This document shows, one piece after another, positions 61,883 to 64,000 of a stretch of DNA of 64,000 bases. Source of the stretch: Afipia carboxidovorans OM5 (GTDB lineage Bacteria > Pseudomonadota > Alphaproteobacteria > Rhizobiales > Xanthobacteraceae). Position 1 is the first letter of the stretch; each line of letters opens with the position of its first letter. A program made the position numbers and the translations under genes. The stretch covers positions 558,001-622,000 of the forward strand of contig NC_015684.1 in NCBI RefSeq assembly GCF_000218565.1, read 5' to 3'. A model generated the notes under the pieces. The model saw only the letters and a list, made by a program, of their open reading frames with translations, was not told where the DNA came from and did not search any database.

Positions 61883-62827
61883 TCAGGCCTCCTGACGGAC
61901 CCCGGCGCTTTCCAAAAATGCTTCCACTTCAACGCGTTGAGGGGAAGCGAAGGCGCCGCCATGCCGACCGCATTTCAGCGCCGCGGCGGCCGCCGAAAAC
62001 CGCATGGCGCCTTCGGTCGATTGCCCCTCGGCAATCGCGAGCGTGAAGGCGCCATGGAACACGTCGCCTGCGCCGAGCGTATCCACCGCCTCGATCGGGA
62101 AGGAGGGCATGTGGCGTCCTCGCCCGTCCTCGAGCCAGATCATGCCGCCCGCACCCTTTGTGACGCCGACGAACGCCGGCGTCATCCCGGCGATCGCCTG
62201 AAGCGCGGCAATATCGTCTTTGGTCTCGGCGGTGCCGCGCAGCGCCTCGGCGGAGAAGACGATGTGGGTCGCGGCCCGCAGCATGGGCTGATTGAGCGGC
62301 ATCACGCGGTCATAGTCCAGCACCACGGGAATGCCGCGCGCCTGCGCCTCGAAGCAAATGTCGCGGACGAATTCGGCGCAGCGGTTCTCGGTGAGGATCG
62401 CGTCGCAATCCTTCAAGAGTTCGTCGGTATCGGGCAGCGTTACCTTCCACATTTGCGGATCGCGATAGGTAACGATGGTGCGCTCGCCAGTGTGGTCGAT
62501 CATGATGTTGGAGATTGGCGTCACGAGGCCCGGCATCCGCACCATGGCGCTCGAGTCGATGCCTTCCTGCGCGAGATCGTCGATGATGGTCTCGGCGACC
62601 TTCTCGCCGGCATCTCCCATCGGACCGGACATCCGCACGCGGCCGCCGAGCCGGGCGATGGCAACCGCGGCATTGAGCGCATTGCCGCCACTGAATTCGG
62701 TAAAGTGCGTGGCACGTACCTTGTGGCCCGCTGCTGGCAGGTTGTGGACGCGAAACACGAGGTCGCGCACCGGCATGCCGATGCAGAGAATGCGGGGAGC
62801 GGAGGCGGGTGGCTGGTGCAAACTCAT
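61883..62827 (-). CDS. PfkB-family sugar kinase
   Basis: The 314-residue kinase has an N-terminal GGNALNAAVAIARLGG motif (residues about 46-61) and the C-terminal PfkB signature DTLGAGDVFHGAFTLAIA near 240, with Asp as catalytic base. By memory it shares features with sulfofructose kinase YihV (IMIDHTGERTIVTYRDP, MRFSAAAAALKCGRHGG). That is suggestive beside sulfolactate genes, but many plain sugar kinases look alike. I chose the ATG at 62827; a TTG at 62851 is also in frame. Confidence 0.88.
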   Translation of the reverse strand: MSLHQPPASAPRILCIGMPVRDLVFRVHNLPAAGHKVRATHFTEFSGGNALNAAVAIARLGGRVRMSGPMGDAGEKVAETIIDDLAQEGIDSSAMVRMPGLVTPISNIMIDHTGERTIVTYRDPQMWKVTLPDTDELLKDCDAILTENRCAEFVRDICFEAQARGIPVVLDYDRVMPLNQPMLRAATHIVFSAEALRGTAETKDDIAALQAIAGMTPAFVGVTKGAGGMIWLEDGRGRHMPSFPIEAVDTLGAGDVFHGAFTLAIAEGQSTEGAMRFSAAAAALKCGRHGGAFASPQRVEVEAFLESAGVRQEA

Positions 62828-62929
62828 CAAGTTTCCGATCGCGGGTGGCAACAGGAAAACAGCCGGACCACGAGGTCGGTTCCCCGGATTGGATCTCAGC
62901 GTAGCGTAGGTCTGCTGTCTCCGCGCCTG

Positions 62930-63343
62930 TCAGGACAATCCGATTTTCTCGCGCAACGCGCGGATCAAGGCATCGGCCGTGGCGGCCTCGTAAGTCACGG
63001 GCGGCACCACACCCCACACCGGGCGCGGCCATGCGGCGTCGGTGGTGCGGCGCGCGATGATGTGGACATGCAATTGCGGCACCATGTTGCCAAGCGCCGC
63101 GACGTTGAGCTTGTCGCAGTTGGTAATCTCTTTCAGCGCCCGCGCGACGCGGTCGGTCTCTTTCGTGAGTTGAATCCGATCGGTCTCGGTCAGATCGATG
63201 AGGTCGCGCGCACCGTCACGTTGCGGCACCAGCACCAGCCAGGGGTAGTTGGCGTCCTTCATGAGCAGCAGCTGCGACAATTCCAGATCGCCGATGACCC
63301 AGGTGTCTGTTTCGAGCTGAGGGTGAAGCGACCATGAGGGCAT
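62930..63343 (-). CDS. HIT-family protein
   Basis: The 137-residue HIT nucleotide-binding protein begins WSLHPQLETDTWVIGDLELSQLLLM with NYPWLVLVPQRDGARDLIDL. The catalytic block is MVPQLHVHIIARR near residue 95. The canonical motif is HxHxHxx; here the first His is Gln (QLHVHII), with the second and third kept. Substrates are probably dinucleoside polyphosphates or nucleoside phosphoramidates. I chose the ATG at 63343; the frame continues to 63547 with unlike sequence. It is divergent from the SRP RNA gene. Confidence 0.9.
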   Translation of the reverse strand: MPSWSLHPQLETDTWVIGDLELSQLLLMKDANYPWLVLVPQRDGARDLIDLTETDRIQLTKETDRVARALKEITNCDKLNVAALGNMVPQLHVHIIARRTTDAAWPRPVWGVVPPVTYEAATADALIRALREKIGLS

Positions 63344-63556
63344 GCGGGACTCGCAACGACGATTGATTCTGCGCGGCACATTAGCAGAGCTGTGCGAGGA
63401 GCGTGGAACCTGTCGGATAGGGATGAGAGTGGCGTCGGGTTGTTCGATTGCCGCCGGAGGTATCCGCCGCTTCGGCCCCGCCGGGCGGCGTTGTAAAGCG
63501 GTAAAACGCACCGTCCCTTGCTTGCTTTCCGTGGGCTTTCGCTCCAAATAGGGAGT

Positions 63557-63652
63557 GGGAGATTGGCGGTGGACGAGCCACTCGCCAACCGGGTCAGGTC
63601 CGGAAGGAAGCAGCCCTAACGAGGTCCGGATCGGGTCGCTCGTCAGTCTCCT
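63557..63652 (+). ncRNA. ffs: Signal recognition particle 4.5S RNA
   Basis: The conserved apical core GGTCAGGTCCGGAAGGAAGCAGCCCTAACGAGGTCC (shown in its parts GGTCCGGAAGGAAGCAGCC and CTAACGA) at about 63592-63627 has the GGAA tetraloop and the asymmetric loop bound by Ffh. Outer strands GGGAGATTGGCG and CGTCAGTCTCC pair to close a hairpin of about 96 nucleotides. It works with Ffh and FtsY to target membrane proteins. Ends are estimated from pairing. It lies upstream of dnaX, as in many bacteria. Confidence 0.95.
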
Positions 63653-63670
63653 ACCTCTTTCATCTGCCGG

Positions 63671-63689
63671 GGCCGGCGCGATGCCGGCC
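63671..63689 (+). terminator. Hairpin after the SRP RNA
   Basis: GGCCGGC-GCGAT-GCCGGCC is a perfect 7-base stem 18 bases after the RNA and 60 before dnaX. No T tract follows, so it may be a weak terminator or leader structure. Confidence 0.45.
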
Positions 63690-63748
63690 GACTGCCCGCC
63701 GCTTTGCGTGGCAGAGCGGCGCGCCCGAACAACGATGCGGATCGTCCG

Positions 63749-64000
63749 ATGCCCGATTCCGACCTCTCAGGCCTGAGTGCGGGCGACCAGGCCGATCAGC
63801 AGGCCGGCGATCAAGCGGGTCTTGGTTTTGCGGAGCCCGCAGCCGTCGAGCGTCCCGCGGTCGCCTCGGGCTACCGCGTTCTGGCGCGGAAGTATCGTCC
63901 CTCGAATTTCGACGACCTGATTGGCCAGGAAGCCATGGTCCGCACCATCTCGAATGCGTTCGAGACCGGGCGGATTCCGCAGGCCTGGATTCTCACCGGC
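63749..64000 (+). CDS. dnaX: DNA polymerase III tau/gamma subunit, N-terminal 84 residues (runs off the window)
   Basis: The frame from the ATG at 63749 is open to the last base. After an Asp/Gln-rich leader of about 40 residues comes YRVLARKYRPSNFDDLIGQEAMVRTI, the well-known DnaX opening, then GRIPQAWILTG just before where the P-loop (GxRGxGKT) should follow outside the window. It is the clamp-loader ATPase. Its place downstream of ffs supports the assignment. Confidence 0.92.
   Translation, partial: MPDSDLSGLSAGDQADQQAGDQAGLGFAEPAAVERPAVASGYRVLARKYRPSNFDDLIGQEAMVRTISNAFETGRIPQAWILTG

Overview
The window looks like chromosomal DNA of an alphaproteobacterium of the Bradyrhizobiaceae/Nitrobacteraceae type (Bradyrhizobium, Rhodopseudomonas, Afipia, Oligotropha). 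The signs are high GC, the hprK-chvG-chvI / pckA neighbourhood, the short alphaproteobacterial HprK, and dispersed palindromic intergenic repeats of the kind common in that family. The genus cannot be fixed from sequence alone.

Bases 1 to about 14,040 are the end of an integrated conjugative element. They carry a conjugative coupling protein (traG), a ribbon-helix-helix protein and a compact Trb-type mating-pair operon (trbB-C-D-E-J-K-L-F-G-I plus a DUF2274 protein), whose genes mostly overlap by 1 to 4 bases. A tyrosine recombinase follows, facing inward. The element ends inside radC: the host gene is intact up to the His-Asn-His-Pro motif and then runs into foreign sequence. The other end of the element lies outside the window.

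From 14,041 to about 50,800 the content is mostly host core and near-core genes: map, a MscS channel, a K+/H+ antiporter, a FecCD-type metal/cobalamin/siderophore importer, modABC with a stand-alone Mop protein, mepA, lepA, the regulatory PTS genes (HPr, EIIA, HprK) joined to ChvG/ChvI, a HugZ-like protein, pckA, pyrE, polA, a UDP-glucose dehydrogenase, hrpB and a phosphoglucomutase/phosphomannomutase. Two oddities stand out. A repeat element is inserted in frame in hrpB, and PolA has lost the usual carboxylates of its proofreading exonuclease.

Bases 50,865 to 61,146 form what I infer to be a sulfolactate catabolic island. It holds a GntR/UTRA regulator, a two-subunit UxaA-family lyase (SuyA/SuyB-like), a tripartite tricarboxylate-type transporter (TctA/B/C), an (S)-2-hydroxyacid dehydrogenase (SlcC-like), an Ldh2-family dehydrogenase (ComC-like), a LysR regulator and a YeiH-family exporter. 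In the model, sulfolactate enters by the TTT transporter, the two dehydrogenases interconvert its enantiomers through sulfopyruvate, SuyAB splits it to pyruvate and sulfite, and the YeiH protein exports the inorganic sulfur. Nearly identical AT-rich palindromes precede suyA and tctC, which suggests one regulator for both.

The last 3 kb hold an Lrp regulator, a PfkB kinase, a HIT protein, the 4.5S SRP RNA and the start of dnaX. No tRNA, rRNA or CRISPR array was seen.
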